From Hericium rajendrae (taxonomy: Eukaryota; Basidiomycota; Agaricomycetes; Russulales; Hericiaceae): a stretch of DNA of 64,000 nucleotides. Below the pieces are notes generated by a model. The model was not told where the DNA came from and ran no database searches. It worked only from the letters and a program-made list of their open reading frames with translations. Shown here one piece after another: positions 1-11,524 of the stretch. The first letter of the stretch is position 1; every line of letters begins with the position of its first letter. The position numbers were made by a program, and so were the translations under genes. The DNA lies in assembly GCA_033439255.1 (NCBI GenBank), contig CM065879.1, forward strand, positions 1,902,501-1,966,500, read 5' to 3'.

Positions 1-2160
1 TCTTCGACATCCTGTGGCATGCCTTGAATGCGCGCGAGGTACTGTGTCATGCCGCCAACGTACATCTGTAGGACTAGATGTTTTTCGTTCAGTGTGGGGC
101 GTGATTGGGCCCAGAACAAGAGGGTGGAACGTAGTTTGTGAAGAACTGGTGGCCAAGGATATGCATCGGAAATATGATTGCCAATCCAGGCACCAAGGTA
201 TCGGATGGGAGTACCATCGGGGACAATACGTATGTCAGGGTCGAGCACGCAGACGTCAAGCGGATGGATTTTTCTTGTGGTGAGAATGTGTTGGCGGTGA
301 GCGGGTGAGCCAATGGGGACGATCTCGGTCTTGTGGATATTAAAGCGGGCACCAGATGCGGCGCACCAGCAGTCGAGGATATGTTTAACATCATCATATC
401 GATCGTATTCGCTGAGGTAGAGAGCTGTATCATCAGCAAATAGACTAACCAGGATAGGTTCCTGTAGTCCAGGTACGGTGAAGCCCTGGAGTTTAGGCGA
501 TTGTCGGAGCATGCCTGCAAGGGGTTCTATGACGAGATCAAAAAGTAAGCAGGAGAGGGGGTCTCCTTGGCGTACGCCGCGGGTCACCTGGTATGGGGCG
601 CTGAAGAAGCCGTTGACTGCGACTTGTGTATAAGCAGTTTCATATAGGGATCTGACGGTATTAATGAAGAAGTCAGGAAGGTTAAATTTGGAGAGTACCG
701 ACCAGAGATACTGGTGGTTGACTTTGTCGTATGCTTTCTCTTGATCAAGAGACATGATTACGCCATTTTCTTCAGTTGCTTCGGCAAAATTGGCCATTGC
801 GCAGGCGAGCCTGGTTTGATCGAAGATGGAACGGCCAGGGATGAAGCCTGCTTGATTTGGGTGGATCATATCAGGGACGGGTTTAGCAAGTTGGGACGCG
901 AGGGCTTTAGTGAATAGTTTATAATCAGTGTTGAGTAGTGTTATCGGGTGATAGTTAGAGATGTCAGCACGGTCATTTTTCTTATATATAGGACACATCC
1001 ATCCGATCGAGAAGTTGGACTTGGGGTCGACGCCATGCAGTTGGATGTCGTTATAGACAGTCAGGAGTACCGTTGCTATATCAAAGTTGGGGGAGTCAGA
1101 AGGAGAATTCACGGCAGAGACGCTGAGCTCATGTAGCTTTTTCCAGAGTTCATAAGGGCATCCATCAGTCCCCGTCGCGGTGCCATTACGCGAGGACTTA
1201 AGGGCGGTGAGAACATCCTCACGTGTGAGAGGGCTGTTCAGAGGCAAATTTGTCGGGTCCTTGAGGCATTGTGACGGAAGGATAGCATTGAGCACGTTTT
1301 GTGTGTTGGTGGCAGATTCCTCAGGCGAGCGGGAAGTGTCGCGTCCACTGGATTGGAGCTTATCATGGTACGAACCCGCCAGAGTAGCCATTCGTTTCGA
1401 GTGCATCTCGTAACAAGCAGGGAGTGTATCGGGAATGCGGAGCCGCTTAATTTGATCATGAGTAGATTTAGGGGTGTTTGCTGAAACCCAGAACTTGTTG
1501 ATTTTCCCACCTTTGAAATGCCATTTAGCTTTAGTATTGGCCTTCTGAGTCTTACGGCGTTTCATTTCAAGGTAGTTGACTTGGTGGTCAAGAAGGCGCT
1601 CGTTCGCGCGGAGGTTTTCGTCATACGGGAAGGTAGGGTCAGATTTGAGGGCATCGGCATCATGGCAGAGTCGGTTAATAGCAGTCTGCATTTTTCCGAC
1701 ATTAGTACGAGCGTAATCGCGGGTAATTTTAATAAGGTCAGATTTGAACGTAGCCCAAAGGGTCTGTGGATTATGCCCATCAGAGCGGGGAATATCAGGA
1801 GTCAGAAGGTCATGCTGAAGTTTCAAACCACGAGCGACAAGGAGAGGGAGGAGTTTATGATCATTGATAAGGTTGAGCGGGAAGGTCCAATGGCCAGTTC
1901 CTGTTTCAGGTGCGTCACGGGGTGCCCAGCGAACAGAGGCCATATCATGATCAGAAGGGACTGTAGAGTTGCCAAAATGCCATTCGAAGACGTTGTCGGC
2001 TTGCGTATGAGAGGTATAGATGCGGTCGAGGCACGATTTTGCATACTGGGACGACTGGTTGCCGTGCCAGGTATATTGACAAGTGTCAGGGAAGGTAAGG
2101 CGCCATGTATCACGGAGGTGGAGGTCGGTTGTCAATATTGATAGTGCGTTAAGAGCGGCA
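1..2160 (-). pseudogene. LINE ORF2, end of endonuclease and reverse transcriptase
   Basis: Reading the minus strand from about 2160 to base 1 gives roughly 720 open codons running off the window. They start inside the endonuclease domain, whose SDHD motif (catalytic His region, near 1945) is visible. The reverse transcriptase follows with AGFIPGRS, LDQEKAYDKV (motif A, near 740), GVRQGDPLSCLLFD (motif B, near 565) and VSLFADDTALYLS (motif C, near 430). The catalytic Asp residues of motifs A and C are therefore present. This part is out of frame with the upstream endonuclease segment, with a one-base slip between about 2150 and 2170. The RT segment itself shows no stop, but as part of ORF2 it cannot be translated normally. 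It belongs to the L1/Tad group by motif style; the clade was not determined. Confidence 0.9.
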
Positions 2161-3112
2161 GGGGTGTCAGGGTGTGATCAATCGGGGCTTCGACGAGGTT
2201 GAAGTCACCCATAAAGAAGTCAGGATCAGAGAGGCGAAGTGCTTTCCAACGTACTAGGACAGTATGCCAGAAGTCAGGGTGGGCATCGTGGTTTTCCGAG
2301 GGCGCGTATACGTTGAGGAAGACAACAGAAGTCGTGTCATGCCAGTTGTTTATTATTAGGGCAACCGCACAGCCGGGGATGAGGACATGGAAGGTGAAAT
2401 CAGGAGAGGGTAAAATGTCTTTATTTATGACAAAGGCGACCCCGGCAGAGGACCCAGGTCAATCAGGATCATTGGAATTCAGTACAAGTAAGCATTTGGA
2501 GAAGAGGCGGTTAATGGACGCAATGTGTTCATCACGTAAATGGGTCTCCTGGAGAGTCAAGATGCCTATATGTTGTTTGCATACCGTATGGTTAATTTCT
2601 GTCCATTTGGAGACAGAGGAGGAACCCAGATCACGGTGAGTCCTACCATTTATGTTGTGAGTAGCAATTTTTATGTTAGCGCACGTACGGAAGCGGCGCC
2701 GAGTCGACAAATCAGCAGGAGGTGGGACGGCGGCACTAGGTTGTGGCAAAGGGTGAGCTGTGGCTGGTGGTGGGGGTTGAGGAATCTGGAACTGAGGAGT
2801 TATCGGGGTGGGGGGTGTTGCAGATAATACTATGGCTGGGGGCGCAGCACGCGGTGCAGGTGCTGGGGGTGCAGCAGGCTAACCTAAGGGTAGTAGATGG
2901 GTAGTGCGGGGCTGGGAATTAGGGATAGGCAGGGTATGGATCTGGTGATGCGAGTCGTCGTTAGATGGCCCGGGACGCTGCAGGTCAGCCTGCAGGCCGG
3001 GCATTCCAACCATATCCAGGTGAGGCGTCAATGGCCTGCCATCATCCGGGGTCGGCGGTGAGCTTCGCAGTTGTTGTACACTTCGCTCAGGGTGTACTCC
3101 GGGAGGTGGAAC
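2120..3112 (-). pseudogene. LINE ORF2 N-terminal region and endonuclease (broken)
   Basis: The minus strand reads a proline/serine-rich leader, then an endonuclease/exonuclease/phosphatase fold with KIATHNINGR (near 2670), LQETHLRDEHI (catalytic Glu, near 2565) and MGDFNLVEAPIDH (catalytic Asp-x-Asn, near 2190). There are three lesions. A TAG at 2879-2881 sits in the leader between LPLG and PAAPPAP. A TGA at 2459-2461 follows LNSNDPD, where a CGA (Arg) is plausible. A one-base frameshift near 2150-2170 falls between the DFN and SDH motifs of the same domain. The frame at 3112 is in phase with the 47 codons at 14754-14894, so this was one ORF before the LTR element inserted. The LINE could not encode a working endonuclease. 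Confidence 0.88.
3108..3112. repeat. Target site duplication, left copy (GGAAC)
   Basis: The five bases before the 5' LTR are GGAAC. The same five bases follow the 3' LTR at 14749-14753. A perfect 5-bp duplication is normal for Ty3/gypsy integrase and shows that both LTR ends belong to one insertion. Confidence 0.95.
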
Positions 3113-3653
3113 TGTAACGGGGCAGCAAAGGAACGGACCGGCCGGGCCGCGGAGCTGCGCCGACCGCAAAAGGAAGCCTTCGGTAAGCAGTTCGGGAGTC
3201 ACCGAGGCGGAGATAGAACCGTACATAGAGAACGCACGTAGCACATGATGTACTTACCTTCTTGATTCATTACTGCTTCTATCATCGGAACTCGACGTTC
3301 CACCTCTCTCCTCCCTTTTCGGGAGTCGTTTCTCAGTATTCTCACCTCGCTGACGACCGGCCGCAGGCCTTTGAGCAAGTCCTCGCCCGAGCTCGTCTCT
3401 TGTTTTCGCCAGCGCTACGAGAGGTTTTCCCCCGAAGCGCTGACTGTTTGGCACTGAAGAGTCGGCAGTCACCTTTCTTCAGGTTCTTTGGCTCGTCCCT
3501 CACGGACACGCCGCTCTTCTCTCGCTCTCTTCCCCTTCTTTGAGAGGGCTTCCCTCGAAGGAGAATCTCTTCGCGCCTCGCGCCACGTCATCACACCAAG
3601 TCCGCTCCATTCGCTAGGTAGTCCCACTGACCTGTAGCGAGACCACCGCTACA
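3113..3653 (+). repeat. 5' LTR of the gypsy element (541 bp)
   Basis: It begins TGTAACGGGGCAG and ends GACCACCGCTACA, with the usual TG...CA termini. It matches 14208-14748 end to end without gaps, with 11 substitutions that I could count. The promoter and polyadenylation signals of the element should lie here, but I could not place them. Confidence 0.96.
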
Positions 3654-3657
3654 AAGG

Positions 3658-3675
3658 TGGACAAGCAGTGGACTA
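3658..3675 (+). promoter_or_regulatory. Possible primer binding site
   Basis: A TGG trinucleotide (TGGACAAGCAGTGG), expected at the start of a tRNA-primed binding site, lies four bases after the 5' LTR. The matching tRNA could not be identified by eye, so this is only a positional call. Confidence 0.35.
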
Positions 3676-3706
3676 CTGTACCCGGAGCCGACCAGGTTCA
3701 AGACTC

Positions 3707-6700
3707 ATGCCAGACCCTTCACCCCGAAATGCATCCGTCAAGGCGGCCTCAGCGTCTAGCTCCAAGCCGCCGTCCACATTGTCGGGCACCTTCAAGGCCA
3801 GCCAACCGCGTAGGTCTTCCACCGGTGCTGTCAAGAATCCGCCGACTCCGTCGTCGACAGCTTTGACCGCTTCCGCGGCCACCGCCCCTGCTCCGGCATC
3901 CGTACACGAAGTCGCGAGCCCGCGAAACGAGCTAGTACCTATCGACGTCGAACATTTTCTGCGGGATTTCATGGCAGGTCCGATGGGTACATCCACTCGG
4001 ACGCTTTTCAACTCTCCTGCGGCCGGGGGGCTCAGTATCTACCAGCGTATGATATATGTCGCCAATAAGTCGCTTCCTCCTGACAAGGTCATCACCATCC
4101 GCGACCCTAAAGCCATAGATGGTCCGTTTTACACCATAGACCCGAACATGAAAGCTGCGGCCCGCAAGGCTATCCAGGAAGGCCAACCTGCCCTGGATGC
4201 CTTTTTTATGAGCGACCCCCGACTAGAGTCTCCAAAGACTTACGACCTAGATCCCAAGTTGCGACTCTTGTCGAACCTGGACCGGGCCCCATCTAAGCCT
4301 GTGCTTCACACCTCTTGGGACGTCCTTCGAGCCAGGATGGCGCAAGTGGTTACCCTTGTGCATGCCAAGATCGATTCCGAGTCTACTATCACCACCTTCA
4401 ACCAGGGAACCCCGTCGCCTGTTCTCACCAGTCCACCGCTCTCGGAAGCTCTCCAACTTACGATATCTCCCCGAGCTGTGCTCCAGGCTCATTTCCGATC
4501 GCAGACCATCGAGCACGTCCACAGGAAGGCGAACGAAGGAACTTCGCAAGCCCTTTCTCCCCTCACGCTGGGCCCCAACGGGGAACTCCCCGCTCTCCAA
4601 CTTCCAAAAGTGTCGCAACTCGACATGGACAAAGGCTTCATCACGGTCAACAGGGAGGATGTTCAGTCGCCTCTTCGTAGGACGCGCATGGAGACCAACC
4701 CCATAGTTGAGTCTACGCCTCTTCCCAAAAGCCGTAGACCTCGCCTGTCTACGTTCAGCATCGGAGGTTTCGACGACCCTTCCATTCTTCAGCAAAACCT
4801 GCCTGCCATCCGAGAAGAGCATCAGTCTTTCTCGTCAGGTTCCGGCAACCCTTTCACGTCACCTACTGTCCGGGATTCGCATTCCGTCACTCAAACGCAA
4901 GAACCGCGCCAATCAGCGCCAGCCCAGACCTCCGAGACACAAGGACAAGACTGGTGGTCGGGCATTGTGGCAGACGCCAGGCGTCAGCGACAGGAGGGTT
5001 CCCCCACTGCGCTGAGAGGCCAAGCCGGAGGCGGCGACAGAGGAGATGGAGGCGACGGTAGTAGCGACGACGGGAATGACTCACGACAAGGACGACGAGG
5101 GGGACACGGACGAGGAAACCCAGGCCGAGACCCTCACCGAAGGCAACGCGGAAGGGGTGCCGGAGGAGACGGCGGAGATGACGGAGGCAGCAGCGATGGC
5201 GGTGGCAGCGATGGAGGCCGGTTTTATGGGAATGGCAACCTCCCCGTAAATCGTCGACAATGCCCCAACGAGCCCCGCATGAAGCTGGAAATAAAGAGGG
5301 AAGACTTACCCGCCTGGGACGGAAACAAAGACACTGCCGTAGACTTTTTCTTCCGGGTCCTTAACGTCGCCCGAACGGGACCGCGGCTGGTCGTTGAGAT
5401 CCCTCTTCTTCTCCCTCTCAACTTCCCGCCGAGTTCGACAATCGCAGGATGGTATCGCCTCTTGCCGGAAGAAAGGAAGAATCATATGAGTCTTCACCTC
5501 GACAACTTCTTAGAGACCATCAGAGACCAGTACCTCGGCGATGAGTGGTCGTTCATGCAGCGAACAATATTCGACTCGATGATATTCCGTCAGAAGGGGC
5601 ACGAGAAGGAGAAGCCCATCGATTTCGTACAAAGAAAGGCGCTCCACGCTCGCATGTTGGACTTAAGCGATGGAGGAGGACCTAGGGAAGTCCGCATCGT
5701 CATCGGAACCTTCCCTGTGTACTGGCGTACGATCATCAACGAACGCGACATTCCAGACTCTTCGGTGTTATGGTTACGAGTCACCGAGAGAGAAAGGGAG
5801 CTTATACACCTGTGGGAGCGCGACCAACAGTTCAAGCGCGCCGACACGCCTTCCCGTCCCTTCTTTCGACGACCCAAAGCCGCGTACGTCACCGAGGTAA
5901 CAGATCCCCAGGCGGACCCTGACCCGGGCAGTATCAGCGATCCGGTCCTCGCATCCGTATACGCCACTCTACAACAACGAACGCGAGCCCGACCGCCACC
6001 CAAAGAGGGTTACCGCTTCCCTAAGGAGGACAGTACTGTGTCTAAAGTCCGGCTTCCTCCATCGCCCTGCAAAGTTTGTGGCAGCGGAAACCACTGGGAT
6101 AAGGAGTGCCCCCGGTACCAAGAGTGGATCAAGATGAAAGAGGTTAGAAGGGTGGAAGGATTCTCTTACGATAGAGACTCGGAGGATGAAGTCGAGTACG
6201 AGTCACTGTACCAGGCATTTTTAACTGAGAGCACTCTTTCTCTGTATGATCCTCTGATCCTCCCAGTCAAAGAGTACGAGCAGGGTAAGCAAGTATTTCT
6301 AGCCTGGCTGGATTCTCTCCGGAGTGGGCAAGGATTGGGTTCCCTCCCTTCCCCTCCGGAAAAGAGTCACCGTCGAGAGGAAGGATTGGACTACCACCCC
6401 TCCTCTTCGAATGAGCGAAATCAGGACCTTCCACGGGACTCAGGCCATCCTCCAACGACCCAATCTAGTATCGCAGCCTCCGAAATAGGAGTTACGCCCA
6501 TTCAAGCGGTAGTCGACGTACCCCCGAGCCGGAGCGCAAAACCAGGGTTCGCGGCCCAGGACGTCTCAGTCCTGTCCGTGCGAGGACATGTAGGAGCACG
6601 TCATTCTCAGCTCTCGGACGTCCGCCTAGATTCCTGCGCGGATGTCACTCTCATGTCTTCTGAGTTCTACCGCTCCCTCTCGCACCCACCAAAGTTGAGA

Positions 6701-7795
6701 CAGGGCCTTCGTATACGGCTCACGCAACTAACTATGGACGGAGGTGTCGAGGCGGAGGGTTTCGTACGAATCCCTATCTTCTTCCCCTCTCGCGAAGGTC
6801 CTCTTCTCCGCATCTTAGTAGAAGCATATGTCGTCCCTAACATGACGGTTCCATTGCTTCTCGGAGAAGACTTCCACCTCACGTACGAAATTGCGGTAGC
6901 ACGTAATCTCGACACCGGCACCATCGTTTCTTTCCAAAACTGTCCATACGAGCTGCTGGCTCACTCCGTACAGCCGTATCGCACGCCACAAATCCAGAGA
7001 AGTCTCCTAGGAGTACAATCATTCGTGCGTGCGATGGCCCATCGCCGAGCCAAAGTCCAACGCCAAAAACGTCGACGCCGAGCTCACCTCTACGAGACAG
7101 AAATCCGGGCCGCGCACGATTATCGTGTTCTACCCGGGACCGTCAAGAAAATAGAAGTCATGGGCCAGTTTATGGAGGAGAAAGACTGGCTAGTCCAGCG
7201 ATCTCTACTGAGTTCCGGTAAAGACGATTTCTTTATAACTCCTAATACCCTTTTTTCCAGCAGATCCCCCGTTATTCCGGTCACGAACCATACGCCGCGG
7301 CTGCGCTTCATTCGTAAAGGAGACATCGTAGGCACAGTCATCGACCCAGCCGAGTTCTTCGACGCCCCGGAGGACCTTGCTGAACTAGAAAACATGATCA
7401 CCAAAGCTGCTCAAATATCACAGCTCATCAAAAACTTAGCAGAACCCGAGGGACCGTTTAACCGGCAAGCTTCTGATGAGGTTCCCCCTCAGAAGCTTCA
7501 CGAACAGCCCAACACCACGAGTTCACCAACAGAAAGAGCCCCAAGTTTCCCCACCACTCCCTTATCGCGGCCAATTCCCATAGTGGATATCCCACGGGAC
7601 CCACCTCCAGACCCTTCATCGAGCCAACAGACATCCCCAGTGGGACCCAAAACAGCGGAGCTCCCGGACCCTACTTTCTATCCTTCGGATCGACTGCGCG
7701 ACCTTCTCGACGTCGGTAGCCTCCCAGATAATCTTAAGGAAGAAGCATGGACCATGCTTGAACGTCGCATCAAAGCATTCGGATTCGACGGCTGA
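3707..7795 (+). pseudogene. gag and aspartic protease of the gypsy element
   Basis: The frame is open for more than 1,360 codons from the first ATG. The first ~500 residues are Ser/Pro/Thr-rich with little recognisable structure. A Gly/Asp/Arg-rich tract (nucleotides about 5025-5225) precedes the capsid-like domain (about 5280-5830; LPAWDGNKDTAVDFFF, QRTIFDSMIFRQKGHEKE), typical of basidiomycete gypsy Gag. A zinc knuckle, CKVCGSGNHWDKEC, is at about 6069-6110. The protease follows with VRLDSCADVTLMS at about 6620-6660 (Asp-Ser-Cys replaces the usual Asp-Ser/Thr-Gly) and VPLLLGEDF. The frame stops at TGA 7793-7795 but continues in phase, through a second TGA at 7820-7822, into reverse transcriptase. 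Both look like CGA to TGA, so gag-pol was probably one polyprotein. Confidence 0.9.
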
Positions 7796-9319
7796 TTAGG
7801 CCATCACCCCGCAAAAGCGTGAATCTGCACGGACAACGACCACCCTCCAATCTCCGTGCCCATGTACAGCTCATCTCCCCGAAAACGGGAAGTCATTGAA
7901 GAACAAGTCCGTCAGTGGTTCGAACAAGATGTCATCGAGCCGTCCAAGAGCCCATGGAGCGCGCCGGTTGTGATAGCGTACCGTAACGGCAAAGCTAGGT
8001 TCTGCGTTGACTACAGAAAGCTCAACGCCATTACGGTCCCCGACGAGTTCCCAATACCACGCCAATCCGAAATCCTCGGTTCACTAGCGGGCGCTCAAGT
8101 ATTGTCCTCCCTAGACGCGCTGTCGGGTTTCACACAGCTCGAAATGGATCCCAGCGACGTCGAGAAAATGGCATTTCGTACACATCTCGGTCACTTTCAA
8201 TTCAAATGCATGCCGTTTGGCCTCCGCAATGGCCCAGCAATCTTCCAGCGAGTCATGCAGTCAGTCCTCGCCCCGTACCTTTGGCTCTTCTGCCTCGTCT
8301 ATATAGACGACATCGTGGTCTTTTCCCGTACACACGAGGAACATATCACGCATCTCGAAAAAGTTCTCGAAGCGGTTGAAGGCGCCGGAATCACCCTCTC
8401 GCCTTCCAAATGCCATCTATTCTACTCTTCCATTATCCTGCTTGGCCATAAAGTCTCCCGACTAGGCCTATCCACGCACCAACAGAAGGTAGACGTAGTC
8501 GCAAAATTAGCCACGCCGGAGTCCGTACCTCAGCTTCAAACGTTCTTAGGAATGGCAGTCTACTTCTCCGCATTTATTCCGTACTACGCGGACCGCGCGC
8601 GACCTCTATTTGAACTCACATGGAAAGGCACGCAATGGCATTGGGACGCGGAACATCAAGACACCTTCGACAGCATACGCAACGCCCTTCAGCAAGCTCC
8701 AGTTTTAGGTCACCCGACACAAGGGAAACCGTATCGCTTGTACACGGACGCATCAGTCGCCGCGCTGGGGTGCACCCTTCAGCAAATACAGCCCATAGCC
8801 ATCAAGGACCTTGCAGGCACCAATGCCTACAAGAAACTCCTCACCGCATTCCAAGAAGGACGTCCGCCCCCGAAGCTGGTTGTTCAGATGGATTCCGAAT
8901 TCGACGACTTCGTGCTGCCGGATGGATGGTCTCCCTCCTTCGACGATACGATAGTCCCGGTCGAGCGAGTTATCACCTACTGGTCTCGTACCTTTAAGTC
9001 AGCGGAGCTTAATTATTCGGTCACGGAGAAGGAAGCTCTCGCAGCCAAAGAAGGGCTCGTCAAGTTCCAGCCCTTCATTGAAGGCGAGAAGATCCTCCTC
9101 GTCACGGATCATTCTGCGTTACAATGGGCTAAGACTTACGAACATACTAACCGTCGCCTCGCCACATGGGGAGCCGTATTCTCAGCCTACAAACCCGGCT
9201 TGCGGATTATCCATCGCCCCGGGCGCTGGGAGGGCCAGAGCTCACACACTGAGAAGGTGGTGGATGCTGATGATGATCTGACAAGCCTGACTAGCTACGA
9301 CAAGGCAATGGCTGACTAA
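7796..9319 (+). pseudogene. Reverse transcriptase and RNase H of the gypsy element
   Basis: This part is in the gag frame after two TGA codons (7793, 7820). From 7856 it is open to 9319. Reverse transcriptase motifs include FCVDYRKLNAIT, LDALSGFTQLEM, FGLRNGPAIFQRVM and the catalytic LVYIDDIVVFS (near 8300). RNase H residues are seen in LYTDASVAALGC (near 8740), SVTEKEALAAKEG (near 9020) and LVTDHSALQW (near 9100). The stop at 9317-9319 comes from a 180-bp insert (9227-9406); without it, HRPGR joins IHSNVDPLSR in frame and reads on towards integrase. The catalytic residues look intact, but this is not translatable as part of gag-pol. Confidence 0.9.
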
Positions 9320-9406
9320 GCTCCTAACCCAGCTCCTAACCCCAGCTCCTAACCCCAGGTCACCTGCTCTCTCCCTCTCCTGCTCCCAGACCCACTGCTC
9401 CAGCGC
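9227..9406 (+). other. 180-bp intron-like or insertion segment in pol
   Basis: This segment separates HRPGR from IHSNVDPLSR, which are contiguous in related gypsy polyproteins. It is flanked by GCGC (9223-9226 and 9403-9406), and its removal restores the frame exactly. It has three tandem copies of an AGCTCCTAACCC-type unit (each with CTAAC, like a fungal branch point), then a pyrimidine-rich run ending CTGCTCCAG, like a 3' splice site. A GT donor exists at 9262 (GAGAAG/GTGGTG) but none at the left edge. It could be an acquired intron or a small insertion. Confidence 0.55.
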
Positions 9407-11344
9407 ATACACTCTAACGTAGACCCCTTATCGAGGATGCCCCTCCAGCTGCCTACCCACATCTCCCCAGCAGAGGATGCAGGACCAAGCCTCTTGACGG
9501 ACGACGCCACTGCAGCCCAGATCAAAATGCGAGCAAGAACCCGCCCCGCAGACGTCTTTACCGCCTTCTCCATCGAGGACTGCCTAGACACCGACTCGGT
9601 GTTCATCACGACATGAGCCACAACAAGAGCCCAGGACCTCCAAGCGCGGAACGCTGCCCCGGACTCCAAGACCAATGCAGGTGCAGACAACGCGTCCCTC
9701 GTAGTGGGCGGTTCACCCCCACAGGCGAGTGTTGCGGATCCAGTCAAACCCGAGGCCACGCCATCGGGAGCCTCATCCCCGCCGCCAGAGAGGCTACCTC
9801 CGGAGACGGGGCTTCACCGCCCGAGATCCTTCCCAATGCTCTCGCTGTCCGACGACCTCCTAGCGGACTTCCGCACCGCGTATAACCTCGACCCCACGTT
9901 CAAATCTAAATGGACGACTTCGCCCAGCCCGTTCCAGGACCATCGCCCAGGCCAACGATTCTTTAAAGACGACCAAGGCCTCCTGTTTTTCGAAGATGCG
10001 AACGCGAGCATCCGCCTTTGCATCCCGAAACGCCTCCAACCCCAATTCCTGGAACTAGCACATTGCTCTGCGGGGGAAACAGCGCACGCCGGCGCGGAGA
10101 AGCTACGAGCATTTCTCGCACACAAAGTTTACTGGCCCCGCATGAACGTGGATATTGAGAGATACTGCGCATCGTGCAATGTCTGCCAGAAGACCAAAGC
10201 TCGCAACTTCAAGAAGTATGGGTTTCTCATACCCAACCCCATCCCCAATCGCCCGTTTCAATCCGTGTCCATGGACCTCATCGTAAGCCTTCCTATGTTG
10301 GAGCTCTTTAACGCGATCCTCGTCGTGGTCTGCCGCTTATCAAAATACGTGCAATTCATACCGACCACGTCCGGCCTTTCAGCCGCAGACTTTGCGAAGC
10401 TTTTCACGGACAGAATCATCTGCCGCTTTGGCGTCCCGGATTCTATTATCAGCGATCGCAACCCACGATGGACACATGATTTCTGGAAAGCCGTAAGCAC
10501 ACGTCTCGGCCTCACCATGCACCTATCATCCTCGCACCACCCACAACACGACGGCCAGACAGAAATAATGAACCGAGCCCTGGAGACGGCCCTTCGTGCC
10601 TACGTTGCGTCAGACAAAGCGTCTTGGGCTTCTTGGCTCCCACTTCTCGAATTCGCCCACAATACTGCGGTGTCGTCGACCACAGGCTACTCACCGGCCT
10701 TCCTCCTGTACGGATTCCAGCCTAACGACGTTATCGACGCGATCATCCCCATGGATCAATGCCGCGTATCCCGCACTAGTGTCGCCGGCGACTTCTTATT
10801 GTCCCTCGATTCTCACCGAGCAGCGGCTCGCGACGCCATGGCCCACGCACAGCACAATCAAGCCCAGCAGTATAACAAAGGACGCCGCCCACTGGAATTC
10901 AACGAAGGCGACCTCGTACTTGTAAATCCGCACTCCTTGGAGTGGAAAGAGTCGAAAGGTGAGGGCGCGAAGCTCGTCCAACGCCTCATCGGGCCCTTCG
11001 AGGTCCAACAGCGAATCAACGAAAACGTCTATCGCCTTCGCATGGGGGATAATTTCCCAGGCTCTACCGTTTTTAATGTCCAACACTTACAACCTTACCG
11101 AGCATCTCCGCCGGAATTCGGTGAGAGGATCACCCTCCCGGACACCCGCACGGACAAGCCACCCTCGGAAGAATTCGAGGTCGAGAAGATAGTTGCGCAC
11201 AGAAAGAACCCCCGATCCGGTCGCCTAGAATTTCTCGTTCGCTGGACAGGATACTCTCCCTTATACGATATGTGGCTAACCAGCCACGACTTACGTAATG
11301 CGCCCATCGAACTGTTCAATTATCGCAAGGCGCACGGGCTGTAA
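9407..11344 (+). pseudogene. Integrase with C-terminal chromodomain of the gypsy element
   Basis: The frame continues pol (IHSNVDPLSRMPLQL) through a TGA at 9614-9616 and is then open to 11344. An HHCC-type zinc-binding region is followed by the catalytic core with three acidic residues: VSMDLIVSLP (near 10270), IISDRNPRWTHDFW (near 10450) and HDGQTEIMNRALE (near 10555). The C-terminal GPFEV...VFNVQHLQPY module and a chromodomain (EEFEVEKIVAHRK...EFLVRWTGYSPLYDMW, 11170-11280) end the protein. Chromodomain integrases target such elements to chromatin. The D, D and E residues are present, so the TGA at 9614 is the main lesion in this segment. Confidence 0.92.
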
Positions 11345-11524
11345 CGGGCCGGGCGCCCCGGCTCGGCGCGAGCAGCCACAACTGTACAGTTTTAGTTAAG
11401 CGAGAAACCCCGACACAGCTTCCTATGTCTTATGTCTTTCAGCCCATTTCTACCCTCTCCCAGCAGACACCGTGTAGCGGTACCCTCGCAGTGCGCCTAT
11501 ACCCTTTTTTCTATTCTTTTGATG

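Larger units (their letters stand above)
1..3112 (-). mobile_element. LINE (non-LTR retrotransposon), ORF2-bearing 3' part
   Basis: On the minus strand this stretch encodes an apurinic-type endonuclease followed by a reverse transcriptase, the order found in ORF2 of L1/Tad-type LINEs. The element continues past base 1, so its 3' end is outside the window. Its 5' part lies at 14754 to about 16.9 kb, separated by the LTR element at 3113-14748. Joining 3112 to 14754 (keeping one copy of the GGAAC duplication) keeps the ORF2 frame, so the two parts are one interrupted LINE. About 5 kb of LINE lies in the window. Confidence 0.93.

Noticed and set aside
4247-4822. 191-codon ORF opposite gag
   Set aside because: It is antisense to a strongly supported gag frame and has no domain; it is a shadow.
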